A DNA stretch of 38,513 nt from JAJBWD01 sp041670885 (GTDB lineage: Bacteria; Bacillota; Clostridia; Clostridiales; Clostridiaceae), in assembly GCA_041670885.1 (NCBI GenBank), contig JBAXYJ010000004.1, positions 1-38,513 on the forward strand. Direction: 5' to 3'. The notes below the pieces were generated by a model, which made no database searches, was not told where the DNA came from, and worked only from the letters and a program-made list of their open reading frames with translations. Both the position numbers and the translations under genes were made by a program. Below are positions 17,599-24,423 of this stretch, in pieces. How positions within the stretch are numbered: the first letter of the stretch is position 1; each line of letters starts with the position of its first letter.

Positions 17599-18393
17599 TT
17601 GAAACATTATATTAAAAACGAAATAAGAAGAGCAATCATATCAACTAACGCATTCGTAGCTTTTTCAATTACATTAGGCTTACTAATAATAGCATTTTTA
17701 GAATTTATTCATTTTCCCACGTATGGAATTAAAGAATCGAAAGTACTTTTTGATGCAGTAGATATATTTATAAGGATAAGGAGTACCACTAGAGCTAGTT
17801 TTCTAGTTTTGGTCGCTCCTTTAATAGCAGCTATTATTTTTTCAGATTCATATCTTATAGAAAAAGAAACAGGATTTTCAAGATTTATATATTTAAGAAT
17901 GTCGCAAAAGAAATACATTTGGATTAAAGCTATCGTTAATGCACTAGTAAGTGGATTGGTTGTAGGTTTAGCGTCTGTCATAATGTTAATATTTTTGTTA
18001 TGTTCATACGGAATTAGAGTAACAAATGCATTTGAGGTTAAAGGACCTTTTAGTTCCATATTTTACTCGAATAGATTAGGATATGCATTCTTTGTCATTT
18101 TCATTTTATCGCTATTTTATATGATATTCGCAACTTTGGCATTAGGAATATCTCCCTGGATAAAAAATAGATACTTAAGCTTAATACTTCCATTCTTCTA
18201 TTACATTATTTGTGGGACAATCTTTGATATACTTCCAATTAATAGATTCTTTAATCTAAATGCAACAATTATATTCAATTTGAATCCTGTAACAAATGAG
18301 CAGCATATAATTATTTATTCATGCTTACTACTCATTTTAGGATTTAGTTTATTTTACTTTGGTGTGGTACGGAAAAGTGAAAAGGATTTATAA
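17599..18393 (+). CDS. Membrane permease of cargo ABC transporter (1)
   Basis: Hydrophobic protein of about 264 residues with roughly six transmembrane segments and the ABC-2 permease layout: a short cytoplasmic N-terminus (KHYIKNEIRRAI), a first helix, a cytoplasmic loop with EKETGFSRFIYLRMSQKKYI, which is the usual coupling region, and further paired helices. The TTG at 17599 is preferred over GTG 17587, because AGGAAGGTGA sits about nine bases before it and overlaps the GTG. It is the first of three consecutive membrane proteins before the ATPase at 19971. Likely role is export or immunity for the upstream secreted protein, inferred from context. Confidence 0.75.
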   Translation: MKHYIKNEIRRAIISTNAFVAFSITLGLLIIAFLEFIHFPTYGIKESKVLFDAVDIFIRIRSTTRASFLVLVAPLIAAIIFSDSYLIEKETGFSRFIYLRMSQKKYIWIKAIVNALVSGLVVGLASVIMLIFLLCSYGIRVTNAFEVKGPFSSIFYSNRLGYAFFVIFILSLFYMIFATLALGISPWIKNRYLSLILPFFYYIICGTIFDILPINRFFNLNATIIFNLNPVTNEQHIIIYSCLLLILGFSLFYFGVVRKSEKDL

Positions 18394-19192
18394 TTATTTA
18401 ATTTTTAAATTTAACTCAACAAAATGTACTGTATTTTTCATTATTATAACTATTTATCAATTTTCAATATTTATTGAGTTAATTTCTAAAAATACAAAAT
18501 ATAATGTGTATGATTTAATAATGAGAAATTTTGAATATTTATCGGTTTTTTATTGTATAAACTTATTTTTTTTAGTAATGCTATATAATTTGTATGAAAA
18601 GAAAAACTTTTATAATTATTTGAATTTAAGGTTTAGAACCAAGCAAGAAGTCTATAATGCAAATGTAATATTTGTTTTTGTTTTTTCGATTATTATAGTT
18701 GCATTTATGAATTTCGTATGTGTTTTGCAATGTATTAATAATATTAGTTTTAATAATTATTGGAGTCCATATTTTTATCAAACAATGACGGGACAAGTTA
18801 ATTTAATGTATACAGAGGATATTATTAGAATAATAACGTTAAAATTATCTCCTTTTTCATATGTTATGTACAGTAATTTACTTATTGTTTTGTACCTATC
18901 CTTTATATCGATGATTTTTGTGGTAAGCAATATTATTTTCAAAAAAAGAGCAGTATCATTTATATTAGTCATTATATTAAATGCTATAAGTATGATTTTA
19001 GAGATAGTAAATAGCCCAATAAGTAAGTTATCGTTTGCAAAAAATATTTTTTTTATAACAGCAAGTAGAAGTGAAATAAATAATGGTACATTTATAATAT
19101 TAAGAATAGTTTACTGGGTTCTCCTTATAACAATAACATATTTTATAGGCAATTTATTAACAAAAAAAATAGATTATAACTATGGTGAATAG
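18377..19192 (+). CDS. Membrane protein of cargo ABC transporter (2)
   Basis: About 271 residues, six predicted membrane spans, very rich in Ile, Phe, Tyr and Asn. I recognise no specific motif beyond an ABC-2-like pattern: a cytoplasmic loop YNYLNLRFRTKQEVYNANV after the second helix resembles the coupling segment of the neighbouring permease. GTG 18377 is given as the start; an in-frame upstream TTG (18359) is also possible. The gene overlaps the end of the previous permease in either case, implying translational coupling. Confidence 0.7.
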   Translation: MKRIYNYLIFKFNSTKCTVFFIIITIYQFSIFIELISKNTKYNVYDLIMRNFEYLSVFYCINLFFLVMLYNLYEKKNFYNYLNLRFRTKQEVYNANVIFVFVFSIIIVAFMNFVCVLQCINNISFNNYWSPYFYQTMTGQVNLMYTEDIIRIITLKLSPFSYVMYSNLLIVLYLSFISMIFVVSNIIFKKRAVSFILVIILNAISMILEIVNSPISKLSFAKNIFFITASRSEINNGTFIILRIVYWVLLITITYFIGNLLTKKIDYNYGE

Positions 19193-19194
19193 GC

Positions 19195-19950
19195 ATGAGA
19201 AGATATTTTAGAATTATAAAAGGAAATTTCCAATCAATTATATCTATAAACAAACTTTGTAGTATATGTATAATCTTTATATATTTATTTTGTGTAAAAT
19301 TTACATCTTTGAATAGGATCCTTAGTATTGGTAAATTATTTGAATTGACATTTTATGGCCCCAATAATTTATCTGATAATATTAGTGAAGTACTATTTTG
19401 GAGTTTGTATCAATTCTATATAATTTATGCTATTGGTGATTATTGTTATAGGGAACTTCAAATACGATGTGTATATACTATTACCCGGATAGGTGATAAA
19501 CATATCTGGTATTTATGTTTTCAATTCACATGTTTTCTTGCATGTGTAGTATATTTTCTTTTTGGCATAACTATTGGGTTTATAACTTTAAGTTTATTAA
19601 ATATACATTTAATCATAATTGATATATGTAGAATCTTAAATACACTTGCTATCTTGTCACTTTCAAGTTATTATATCATGACAATATATATTATAATTAT
19701 TACAATGACACAAAAGTATAATCAATCATTTTTAATTCTAATAACACTAATATACTTATCAATAGCATTTGGGGGAATGCTTAAAATTGACCCTTTTATG
19801 CCTTTAAATCAAGGAATATTATCAAAACATTATATTTCTGGTTTTAGCTTTCAGTGGTCATATATATTTTTATGCATTATGATATTTTTTAATGTCATAT
19901 TTCTTAATAGAATCATAATTGAAAGAGATTTACTTGAAATAACACATTAA
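19195..19950 (+). CDS. Membrane protein of cargo ABC transporter (3)
   Basis: 251 residues with about six hydrophobic segments, starting two bases after the preceding stop. A charged segment with YCYRELQIRCVYTITRIGDKH follows the second helix and resembles the coupling loops of the two preceding permeases. Together the three genes look like diverged copies of one ABC-2 permease family. It is followed 20 nt later by the ATPase. No function beyond membership of this transporter can be claimed. Confidence 0.7.
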   Translation: MRRYFRIIKGNFQSIISINKLCSICIIFIYLFCVKFTSLNRILSIGKLFELTFYGPNNLSDNISEVLFWSLYQFYIIYAIGDYCYRELQIRCVYTITRIGDKHIWYLCFQFTCFLACVVYFLFGITIGFITLSLLNIHLIIIDICRILNTLAILSLSSYYIMTIYIIIITMTQKYNQSFLILITLIYLSIAFGGMLKIDPFMPLNQGILSKHYISGFSFQWSYIFLCIMIFFNVIFLNRIIIERDLLEITH

Positions 19951-19970
19951 TTGCAATTTGGAGGTAAAGT

Positions 19971-20618
19971 ATGGAGAATAAAAAAGTTATAGAAATATTA
20001 AACTTGTCAAAAGAGATAAAGGGCATAAAAGTACTTAATAACATAAATTTAAACATTGAAAGTGGCAAAGCTTACGGGATAATAGGTAGAAATGGATCAG
20101 GTAAAAGTATGCTATTCAAGGCTATTTGTGGTTTAATTAATTCTACAGAAGGCGAAATAAAAGTATTTGATGAATTAATAAAGGATGGTAAATTTCCTAA
20201 AAGTACAGGTATAATTATTGAGAATCCAGGCTTCTTACCTCAATACTCTGCTTATAAAAATTTAAAGATACTTGCGAGTATAAATAATGTTATAAGTGAT
20301 GAAAAGATTAAAGATGTAATAGCATCAGTTGGGTTAGATGCAAATGATAGAAAACCTATAAAAAAGTTTTCTTTAGGAATGAAACAAAGATTAGGTATTG
20401 CACAAGCACTAATGGAAGAACCAAAGTTATTAATACTTGATGAACCAATGAATGGGCTAGATGCAGAAGGAGTGAAACTAGTACGAAAAATTCTCCTAGG
20501 GCTTAAAGCAAAATCAGTTACAATTTTATTAGCAAGTCATAACGGCGATGACATAAATGAATTATGTGATTACGTATATAAAATGGAGAGTGGACAATTG
20601 AGTAGGATGTTACCATAA
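19971..20618 (+). CDS. ABC transporter ATP-binding protein (cargo operon)
   Basis: Compact 215-residue ATPase with all catalytic motifs: Walker A GRNGSGKS (about residues 40-47), Q-loop region around IIIENPGFLPQYSAY, signature FSLGMKQRLGIAQAL, Walker B LLILDEPMNGLD and H-loop LLASHNGDDI. The Q-loop glutamine appears replaced by Glu (IIENPG), a change common in the LanF/BcrA subgroup of immunity and peptide-export ATPases. GGAGG precedes the ATG. It would energise the three upstream membrane proteins. It is the last gene before the transposon's far end. Confidence 0.92.
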   Translation: MENKKVIEILNLSKEIKGIKVLNNINLNIESGKAYGIIGRNGSGKSMLFKAICGLINSTEGEIKVFDELIKDGKFPKSTGIIIENPGFLPQYSAYKNLKILASINNVISDEKIKDVIASVGLDANDRKPIKKFSLGMKQRLGIAQALMEEPKLLILDEPMNGLDAEGVKLVRKILLGLKAKSVTILLASHNGDDINELCDYVYKMESGQLSRMLP

Positions 20619-20646
20619 ACATATAAAAAAATTAATTAATACTCAG

Positions 20647-20673
20647 TCATAAAATTTTCTTGAAAATTTATGA
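20647..20673 (+). terminator. Hairpin after the cargo ATPase gene
   Basis: TCATAAAATTTTC (20647-20659) and GAAAATTTATGA (20662-20673) form a near-perfect stem with one bulge and a two-base loop, 28 bp after the ATPase stop. The T run is poor. Confidence 0.5.
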
Positions 20674-20713
20674 TTATAAAAAATTAATCAAATCATGAAT
20701 CTAAATATGCTAA

Positions 20714-20863
20714 TTTTGATCAAACTTTTTTTAAAAAATAAAATATGATAAAAATAAAAAGAACTAACTTTTGATCAAACTTTTTTTAAAAATTAGTTCT
20801 TTTTACATACGAAAAATCAGTGTTCGTGGCTATATTTTGATCAAACTTTATTATAAAGCAACA
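20714..20863 (-). repeat. Left-end TnsB binding sites (three, widely spaced)
   Basis: TTTTGATCAAACTTT occurs at 20714, 20769 and 20835. These are reverse complements of the right-end AAAGTTTGA motif. The ACTTTwTT cores end at 20731, 20786 and 20852, i.e. 55 and 66 bp apart, and the last is 11 bp from the terminal ACA. Confidence 0.88.
20756..20804. terminator. Perfect inverted repeat enclosing the middle TnsB site
   Basis: AAAAAGAACTAA (20756-20767) and TTAGTTCTTTTT (20793-20804) are exact reverse complements. The 25-nt loop holds a complete TnsB site. With A and T tracts on both sides it can terminate transcription in either direction. Confidence 0.7.
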
Positions 20864-20868
20864 AGATG
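20864..20868 (+). repeat. 5-bp target site duplication, distal copy
   Basis: AGATG, identical to 7915-7919. It is followed by TCATTTCATAATAAAG, so the pre-insertion site read TTGATAGATGTCATTTC. Confidence 0.9.
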
Positions 20869-20877
20869 TCATTTCAT

Positions 20878-20937
20878 AATAAAGTCTTACAGAGAAAAAT
20901 AAAGTCGTTCAGAGAAAAATAAACATGGTCAGAAAAG
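20878..20937 (+). repeat. Three 20-bp repeats of the older Tn7-like right end
   Basis: AATAAAGTCTTACAGAGAAA, AATAAAGTCGTTCAGAGAAA and AATAAACATGGTCAGAAAAG in direct tandem. The inverse form occurs at 21690-21704 (GACTTTATTATGAA, exact over 14 bases to 20872-20885), 21759-21766 and 21825-21832. Confidence 0.75.
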
Positions 20938-20971
20938 TGGGATATACTGGAACTAAATCTCCCACTTTTTT
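20933..20971 (+). terminator. Terminator next to the older right end
   Basis: AAAAGTGGGA (20933-20942) pairs with TCCCACTTTT (20960-20969), followed by more T. It holds the same place as the terminator behind the repeats of the intact element. Confidence 0.75.
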
Positions 20972-21575
20972 CCGTCCAATATCAGCCCCTTCCCCCCAAC
21001 ATTCCTCTCAAAATCCCTCTAATATTTCTTCAATGCCACCCACCACCTTCCAACATCACCCCAGTTTCCACCCCAAAAATTCCAGTAACAAAACCACTCA
21101 TTTAAGATTGAATACTTCAAAAAAAGAAGCCTAGGCTACTCACACCCAGTAGCATCCTGTATTCCCCCTAATATTCCCTCCAGTATTGCCCCCTGTAGTA
21201 ACTGTTTCTCCTCTAAAGTCAGATAAAAAAATGAAAAAGAATAAGACAAGTAAGTGCTGAAACCTTTACAAGTCAAAGGATTGACGAAATAAGGGGAGAG
21301 GAAAAACGAGGTGTGTTTCTACTCTTAAAAGCTCCTCTAAGCCCTCTAATCGCCAGCAGTAGAGTCTCAGTGTTGGAGAAAAGAGAGGAGTGAAAGAAAA
21401 GATGGATAAGAATGATGAAAGATAGATAGGGCAAAGGATTGAGGGAATGCGTGGGGGAAAAAATTGATGAAGAAAAGCCTAGGCTGCCACTATTGTTGGT
21501 CAATATTCTAAGACTTAGTATCGTATTATTTTAGCCATTGGCAGGGTAAAAGCATGAGGAAAAGCGTGAGAAGAT
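20972..21575. other. Non-coding, strand-biased sequence inside the older element
   Basis: About 600 bp with no credible gene. The first 260 bp are strongly C/T-rich on the plus strand (many CCC and CCCTCTAAT-like stretches), then the sequence turns A/G-rich. The palindrome AGCCTAGGCT occurs at 21128-21137 and 21477-21486. Short open frames here are low-complexity and lack ribosome binding sites. Confidence 0.5.
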
Positions 21576-21760
21576 GCATGAGCGAGAAGATTGAGGAAAG
21601 AAAAAAGATGGGGGAAAGATTGAGTGAAAGATTGAGGGAAAAGAGAATAAAAAAAGAGAAAAAAAAGAGAAAAGGAGTTCATTTCTTACCGACTTTATTA
21701 TGAATATTGAGGGGGTAAAAGGGAAATACAGGAAATGAGATGTGAGAATTACGGACAGAG
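21370..21760 (+). repeat. Repeat block A (older far end and adjoining sequence)
   Basis: Direct repeat of about 390 bp with block B (23070-23440). The core 21576-21753 is almost identical to 23261-23439. It differs by one extra 12-base GATTGAGGGAAA unit in B and a short A-rich deletion. The core contains a purine-rich minisatellite of GAAAGATTGAGG-type units and one inverted TnsB-like site (GACTTTATTATGAA). Confidence 0.85.
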
Positions 21761-21843
21761 TTTATTCGGAGGGAGATTTTGACAGGTAGGAGTAGAAAGG
21801 GTTTGAGGATTTGGTTTCGGAACAAGTTTATTCGGAATTGACA

Positions 21844-22371
21844 TAGTAGAGGGAAATAAAAAAAAATTAAAATATATTTTGAAATTAATGTTTCTAATAA
21901 AAGTTTGATTCAAAACAAATAAATACAAAATATTTATTCGTATTTAAAGTGTAATTACTTTACAGTTATCACGCGTTCACTAAAATAATGATATAATTTA
22001 ACTTAATAATTTATATCGTAATAGTAGGATATAACGAATTTAGCAAGTGAAATTTGATTTTAATTAACAGTATTAGTAAATTGGTTAAAGGAGTAAACTA
22101 TGCTGAGAATGAAAATGTTAAAAAGTATAGCTCATAATGTAGCACATTTGGTATATTGAATATATTAATTACAGTATTCGTTGCAATTCCAGTATATTAT
22201 TTTTAATAAGTTAGTTCGCATGGTTTCTAAATTATGAAACAACGAGGGAACTCTACGGTTCCATTTATAATATATTATCAACATTATTCTTAAACAGAGA
22301 CTATTTTTATTGTTAGTTTATAAATAAACTATAATGTATTATACAATCACAATTAAGAGGGGAGATTTCTT
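21844..22371. other. AT-rich spacer between older element and ATC-hydrolase-like gene
   Basis: About 530 bp. It holds one tiny open frame (22100-22159) described separately, a TATAAT at 22330-22335 that may serve the next gene, and otherwise nothing recognisable. Confidence 0.5.
22100..22159 (+). pseudogene. Tiny open frame, possible decayed small membrane protein gene
   Basis: A well-placed AAAGGAG six bases before an ATG leads to only 19 codons (MLRMKMLKSIAHNVAHLVY) and a stop. Immediately afterwards a different frame reads a hydrophobic stretch (LNILITVFVAIPVYYF, then stop near 22205). One frameshift would join them into a short membrane protein. This is weak and could be chance. Confidence 0.3.
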
Positions 22372-22989
22372 ATGAAAATAAATACTTTGTTAATAGGGAC
22401 AGATTTGAAATCAATATGTATCGAGAAGTATGGAAATGAAAAAGGTTTGTATATATGCAATAAAGCAGAAGAAATTTTTCAGAAAATGAAAGATGAAGCA
22501 GATTACAGAAACAGTGATGTAATAAAAGAGCATATGACAAAAATTATTTTTCCTGTTCTTGCTTATTATATGGCTTTGCTTGAATATAGTTTATCAACTA
22601 ATGATGCATATGTATACACGCTTGAAGAAACGCAGAAATACGCTACGCTTTTAAAGATAAAGAACCAAAAGCTTGGGAAAATGCCGTTTAGTTATTATCT
22701 GTTTAAATTGTGTTGTAAGAAGGTTATGGGCAAGAATTACCCTGATGAGGGATGGGAAACAGAGTGGGTCAGATACGATAATAAAGAGGTTCATTTTAAC
22801 CTTAAAAGGTGTGTGTATTTTGAAGTTACAAGTCAGTATGGACACCCTGAGTTGTGTACGGTCTTTTGTGCCAATGATACAACCTCATTTAGTGGTTATT
22901 TGCCAAATATTAAATTTGAACGAAGTGGTACTATTGGTGAGGGAAAGAGAATGTGTGATTTTCATTTTAAAAATAGTAAATATATTTGA
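22372..22989 (+). CDS. L-2-amino-thiazoline-4-carboxylate hydrolase-like protein
   Basis: Protein of 205 residues. The C-terminal third has the pattern of the ATC-hydrolase family (PF14196): a conserved aromatic/charged middle, GHPELCTVFCANDTTSF, then a PNIKFERSGTIGEG segment and a CDFHFKN ending equivalent to the family's CDFRF motif. Characterised members open the thiazoline ring of ATC on the way to cysteine, but many homologues are of unknown use. AGGGGAG lies nine bases before the ATG. It stands alone between two repeat blocks (A and B), so it may be cargo left from an earlier element. The family call is from recalled motifs only. Confidence 0.65.
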   Translation: MKINTLLIGTDLKSICIEKYGNEKGLYICNKAEEIFQKMKDEADYRNSDVIKEHMTKIIFPVLAYYMALLEYSLSTNDAYVYTLEETQKYATLLKIKNQKLGKMPFSYYLFKLCCKKVMGKNYPDEGWETEWVRYDNKEVHFNLKRCVYFEVTSQYGHPELCTVFCANDTTSFSGYLPNIKFERSGTIGEGKRMCDFHFKNSKYI

Positions 22990-23069
22990 GTAAGGCCTAT
23001 GTGTATAATATACAATAGGAATAATCTACTCCCTTCAAAAAAGTAGAGAGCTACTGTGCCATCTCCAGC

Positions 23070-23440
23070 ATTAGAGAAAAGACAGAATGGGAAGAAACGA
23101 TAAAAACTTGATAAGGCAAGGAATTTAGGGGATGTAGGGAGGAAAAGGTTGATGAAGAGAAGCTTAGGATACCACCATTGATGACCAATATTCTAAGTCT
23201 TAATATCGGATTATTTTAGCCGTTACAAGGGTTAATGCATGAGGAGAATCGTGAGAAAGTGCATGAGCGAGAAGATTGAGGAAAGAAAAAAGATGGGGGA
23301 AAGATTGAGTGAAAGATTGAGGGAAAGATTGAGGGAAAAGAGAATAAAAAAAGAGAAAAGGAGTTCATTTCTTACCGACTTTATTATGAATATTGAGGGG
23401 GTAAAAGGGAAATACAGGAAATGAGATGTGAGAATTACGT
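23070..23440 (+). repeat. Repeat block B (diverged duplicate of block A)
   Basis: Copy of 21370-21760, nearly identical over 23261-23439. It includes the inverted TnsB-like site at 23377-23390. Just beyond the repeat, TTTATGAATAACTGACC (23503-23519) lines up with the terminus TTTATTCGGAATTGACA of the older element, suggesting a degraded second far end. Confidence 0.8.
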
Positions 23441-23524
23441 GTAGAGTAGCGGTTTGAATTCTCCCAAAGCCTTTAAATTACAGCAAATTTATTTCTGTTA
23501 TATTTATGAATAACTGACCCTTTT

Positions 23525-23549
23525 ATGCCGTATATTACGGCATTTTTTT
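23525..23549 (+). terminator. Terminator-like hairpin
   Basis: ATGCCGTA (23525-23532), loop TAT, TACGGCAT (23536-23543), then seven T residues. It lies 140 bp before the DUF6431-like gene and may insulate the element. Confidence 0.85.
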
Positions 23550-23692
23550 ATCTGTTATTTCTTGAACTTTATATCCATATTGCTTATAGTTATTATAGTA
23601 TCAAAAAGTGAGAAAGAGAAAGAGTCAAACCTACCACAGCCCATCTCTTTCTCTCCACTGTCCATATACCCGATTTTTACGAAGCCAGGTAC

Positions 23693-24328
23693 ATGGATTA
23701 CCCATACAACAGAGGAAAACCCCTGAGGTACACTACTATGATAAGAGATTTTGAGCTGTTCTGCAAGCTAAATTTTATAGATGTTTCTGCTGAAGCCTTT
23801 TTTCATCAAGCCATGGCTCAATTGAACCTGTATGACCATACATGTCCTTTTTGTCAAACTAAACATCCAGATTGGAAAAGACATGCAGCTTATGAACGCT
23901 ACCTTATATCATTTGAGAATGGACGTACAGTCTCATATCAGATTACCATTGTCAGATATAAGTGCTCTTCCTGCGGCCATACTCACGCGATACTTCCTGA
24001 GTCAATTATTTCATACCAATCCTACAGTTTTCTTTTCATAACTTCAGTCATGAGAGACTACTTCACAGTGTCTCTTACCATAGAAGCGATTTGTGAAAAA
24101 TACAATATTTCAGTTTCAACTCTTTACTTTAGGAAGAAGCTTTTTCTGAGGCACAAGAAAATTTGGCTTGGAATCCTTAATGATGCGTATATATCATCTG
24201 CACAGTTCTTAGACTCTCTTATCCCTAAAGAACTTCTGAATAAACTTAAAGAGTTTTTCGTTACAGCAGGTGTTTCATTCCTGCAAGGTGCATCCCAAAT
24301 GAAAAAGGCAGATTACGCTCCGGCATGA
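23693..24328 (+). CDS. Zinc-ribbon, DUF6431-like protein of the insertion element
   Basis: Protein of 211 residues with two CxxC pairs that would bind zinc: CPFCQTKHPDW (about residues 51-54) and CSSCGHTHAILP (about 90-93). These are followed by a helical segment with a helix-turn-helix look (LTIEAICEKYNISVSTLYFRKKLF). Zinc-ribbon proteins of this type, annotated DUF6431, regularly precede a DDE transposase and an ATPase in clostridial elements. The role is unknown; target recognition or transposase accessory function is a guess. The N-terminal start is uncertain (ATG 23693, with only AGG nearby). Confidence 0.7.
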   Translation: MDYPYNRGKPLRYTTMIRDFELFCKLNFIDVSAEAFFHQAMAQLNLYDHTCPFCQTKHPDWKRHAAYERYLISFENGRTVSYQITIVRYKCSSCGHTHAILPESIISYQSYSFLFITSVMRDYFTVSLTIEAICEKYNISVSTLYFRKKLFLRHKKIWLGILNDAYISSAQFLDSLIPKELLNKLKEFFVTAGVSFLQGASQMKKADYAPA

Positions 24329-24423
24329 CCTTTCTGGATTCTTATTTTTCATACTTCACATAAAATCGGAGTTCCTTCCTGTTTTTCCCCTTGTTATGAT
24401 GTCGGTATGGGGGTGATTGTGTC

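Larger units (their letters stand above)
7920..20863 (+). mobile_element. Tn7-like transposon, complete, inserted at attTn7
   Basis: Length is 12,944 bp. Termini TGTTG (7920) and CAACA (ends 20863) are inverted, and the outermost 23 bases at the two ends align with a shared TCAAACTTT-type core. It has a 5-bp duplication AGATG, four TnsB-type sites at 20-bp period at the glmS-proximal end, and three widely spaced sites at the far end. This asymmetry is the one known for Tn7. It carries tnsABCDE reading away from glmS, then cargo: an IS66 remnant and a secreted-protein/ABC transporter operon. All transposition residues inspected are intact, so it may be active. Confidence 0.95.
20867..21843 (+). 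mobile_element. Putative older, gene-less Tn7-like element
   Basis: Begins TGTCATTTC and ends AATTGACA, an inverted terminus. Three AATAAA-type repeats at 20-bp period (20878, 20898, 20918) start 11 bp inside the left end and are followed by a terminator hairpin. Three inverted copies (cores ending 21699, 21766, 21832) lie 67 and 66 bp apart, the last 11 bp from the terminal ACA. This is the same end architecture as the intact element at 7920-20863 with a different site sequence. No gene lies between. The right flank does not give a clean target duplication (TAGTA against ATAGA expected), so the two ends may not be original partners. Confidence 0.6.

Noticed and set aside
20925..21134. Open frame of 69 codons in the C-rich stretch
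   Set aside because: It overlaps a terminator hairpin and has low-complexity Pro/Ser/His composition with no homologue-like pattern.
21273..21503. Minus-strand open frame of 76 codons
   Set aside because: Low-complexity Ser/Phe/Leu composition arising from the A/G-rich strand. It also spans the diverged part of repeat block A.
21576..21670. Purine-rich tandem repeats considered as a coding repeat protein or CRISPR
   Set aside because: Units are about 12 bases and slip in number. The open frame at 23239-23424 over the second copy is just Lys/Arg/Glu low complexity without a ribosome binding site.
21844..21905. AATAAAAGTTTGATTC as a further TnsB site of the newer element
   Set aside because: It has an extra A in the core and lies outside the element with no terminus nearby; chance in AT-rich DNA is likely.
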